Assembly (NCBI GenBank): GCA_036524115.1
Contig: DATDCY010000308.1
Coordinates: forward strand, 1 to 6,280
Source of the DNA: a bacterium
GTDB lineage: Bacteria > JAUVQV01 > DATDCY01
Direction: 5' to 3'
Length of the DNA stretch: 6,280 nt
Every line of letters starts with the position of its first letter. Within the stretch, counting starts at the first letter, position 1. A program made the position numbers and the translations under genes. Below are positions 5,803-6,280 of this stretch, one piece after another. The notes beneath the pieces are model-generated. The model was not told where the DNA came from and searched no databases. It saw only the letters and a program-made list of their open reading frames with translations.

Positions 5803-5847
5803 CTCCTCGCGTCTGCCTGCGGCGGGCACCAGCCCGCCTCAGCATCC
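5803..5847. repeat. Inverted, partial repeat copy C with variant stem-loop
   Basis: Positions 5803-5824 are an exact reverse complement of 5577-5598 in copy B. Beyond that the match continues as a homologous hairpin, GGCGGGC/GCCCGCC (5821-5827, 5832-5838) with loop ACCA, and then TCAGCATCC, which equals the copy B minus-strand TCGGCATCC at 8 of 9 positions. It lies between the divergent tRNA and rnpB promoters. Possible imperfectly paired outer ends are GGGGCCA (5782-5788) and TGGACCC (5870-5876). Confidence 0.7.
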
Positions 5848-5915
5848 GCAGCGTCAGGCGCCTTGCATCTGGACCCTTCTGAGCGGCCTCCCCGTTCCGT
5901 GTCTCGCCGGATAAG

Positions 5916-5944
5916 TTGCGTTCGCGGCCGCGCGGCTGTACAGT
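5916..5944 (+). promoter_or_regulatory. Sigma70-like promoter for rnpB
   Basis: TTGCGT (5916-5921), a 17-bp spacer and TACAGT (5939-5944) form a -35/-10 pair. The predicted start near 5951 is within a few bases of the expected RNase P RNA 5' end. Confidence 0.65.
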
Positions 5945-5957
5945 CCCCGCGGGCGTT

Positions 5958-6280
5958 GGAGCCGGCCGGGCGGTCGCCGGCGGCGGCGCGAGCCGTCGCG
6001 GGAGGAAAGTCCGAGCTCCGGAGGGCAGGGTGCTCCGTAACGCGGAGTCCCGGCGACGGGAAGGACAGTGCCACAGAAAGCAAACCGCCCCGGGTCCCCC
6101 GCCGCGTGCGGGGGAGTGCCCGAGGCAAGGGTGAAACGGCGAGGTAAGAGCTCACCGGTTCCCCGGGTGACCGGGGAAGCCTGGAAAACCCCACCCGGAG
6201 CAAGACCAAATAGGCTCCGCCTTCCTCCCTCGGGGGGAAGAGGGTTGCCCGCCTGGATTGCCGCGAGGCAGGGCGGAGCG
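5958..6280 (+). ncRNA. rnpB: RNase P RNA (5' and central part; runs off the window)
   Basis: This is the catalytic RNA of ribonuclease P, which removes 5' leaders from pre-tRNAs. The conserved blocks appear in the bacterial order: GGAGGAAAGTCCGAGCTCC (6001-6019), CAGGGTGCTCCGTAACGC (from ~6026), ACAGTGCCACAGAAAGCAA then ACCGCC (~6065-6089), GGCAAGGGTGAAACGGCGAGG followed by TAAGAGCTCACCG (6124-6157), and ACCCGGAGCAAGACCAAA with TAGG (6193-6214). Base spacing at the 5' end, compared with the E. coli RNA, places the start near 5958 (GGAGCCGG), with a few nt of uncertainty. After AAATAGG, GCTCCGCC (6214-6221) pairs with GGCGGAGC (6272-6279), forming a P15-like stem; GGT at 6243-6245 may be the CCA-contacting element. 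The overall plan looks type A. The 3' strands of the core helices lie beyond the right edge. Confidence 0.96.

Noticed and set aside
5821-5838. Intrinsic terminator hairpin at copy C
   Set aside because: The 7-bp GC stem is not followed by a T-run on either strand, and no gene ends nearby; it fits the repeat hairpin better.
5310-6209. 299-aa minus-strand frame across repeats, tRNA and antisense rnpB
   Set aside because: It contains the VAQGIEHSAPDAGVAGSIPAG-type translation typical of reading through a tRNA gene, and it overlaps two RNA genes; not a protein gene.

Overview
The window is a very GC-rich bacterial chromosome segment, with G or C at most third codon positions and long spurious antisense frames. 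The gene set (a MEMO-AMMECR1 fusion, an MtaB-type tRNA methylthiotransferase, a type A-like RNase P RNA, dispersed GC-rich hairpin repeats) would fit a deltaproteobacterium-like or related uncultured lineage. That placement is an inference with low confidence, because no taxonomic marker is decisive here.

Left part (1-3531, + strand): a compact run of co-directional genes. The last codons of an upstream gene appear to end at 52. Next comes a two-domain MEMO/AMMECR1 protein (AmmeMemoRadiSam system B and A fused), whose stop overlaps the GTG start of mtaB by 4 nt. The mtaB 3' end in turn overlaps by 20 nt the start of a small putative lipoprotein of unknown function. Such overlaps suggest one translationally coupled operon.

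Middle (3536-5313, - strand): two genes face the operon. The first encodes a secreted zinc-dependent phospholipase C-like protein. It converges on the lipoprotein gene with only 4 bp between stop codons, and has its own sigma70-like promoter and a leader containing a perfect 9-bp inverted repeat. The second encodes a LysE/RhtB-family exporter.

Right part (5314-6280): RNA genes and repeats. A tRNA-Arg(CCG) on the - strand and rnpB on the + strand are divergently transcribed, each with a recognisable 17-bp-spaced promoter. rnpB runs off the right edge. Two direct copies of a repeat (A, B) fill the space between the exporter and the tRNA, and a third, inverted and partial copy (C) lies between the two RNA promoters. 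All three copies keep a 7-bp stem-loop although its sequence differs between copies. This covariation is the most interesting unexplained structure in the window. No CRISPR array, insertion sequence or transposase gene was seen.
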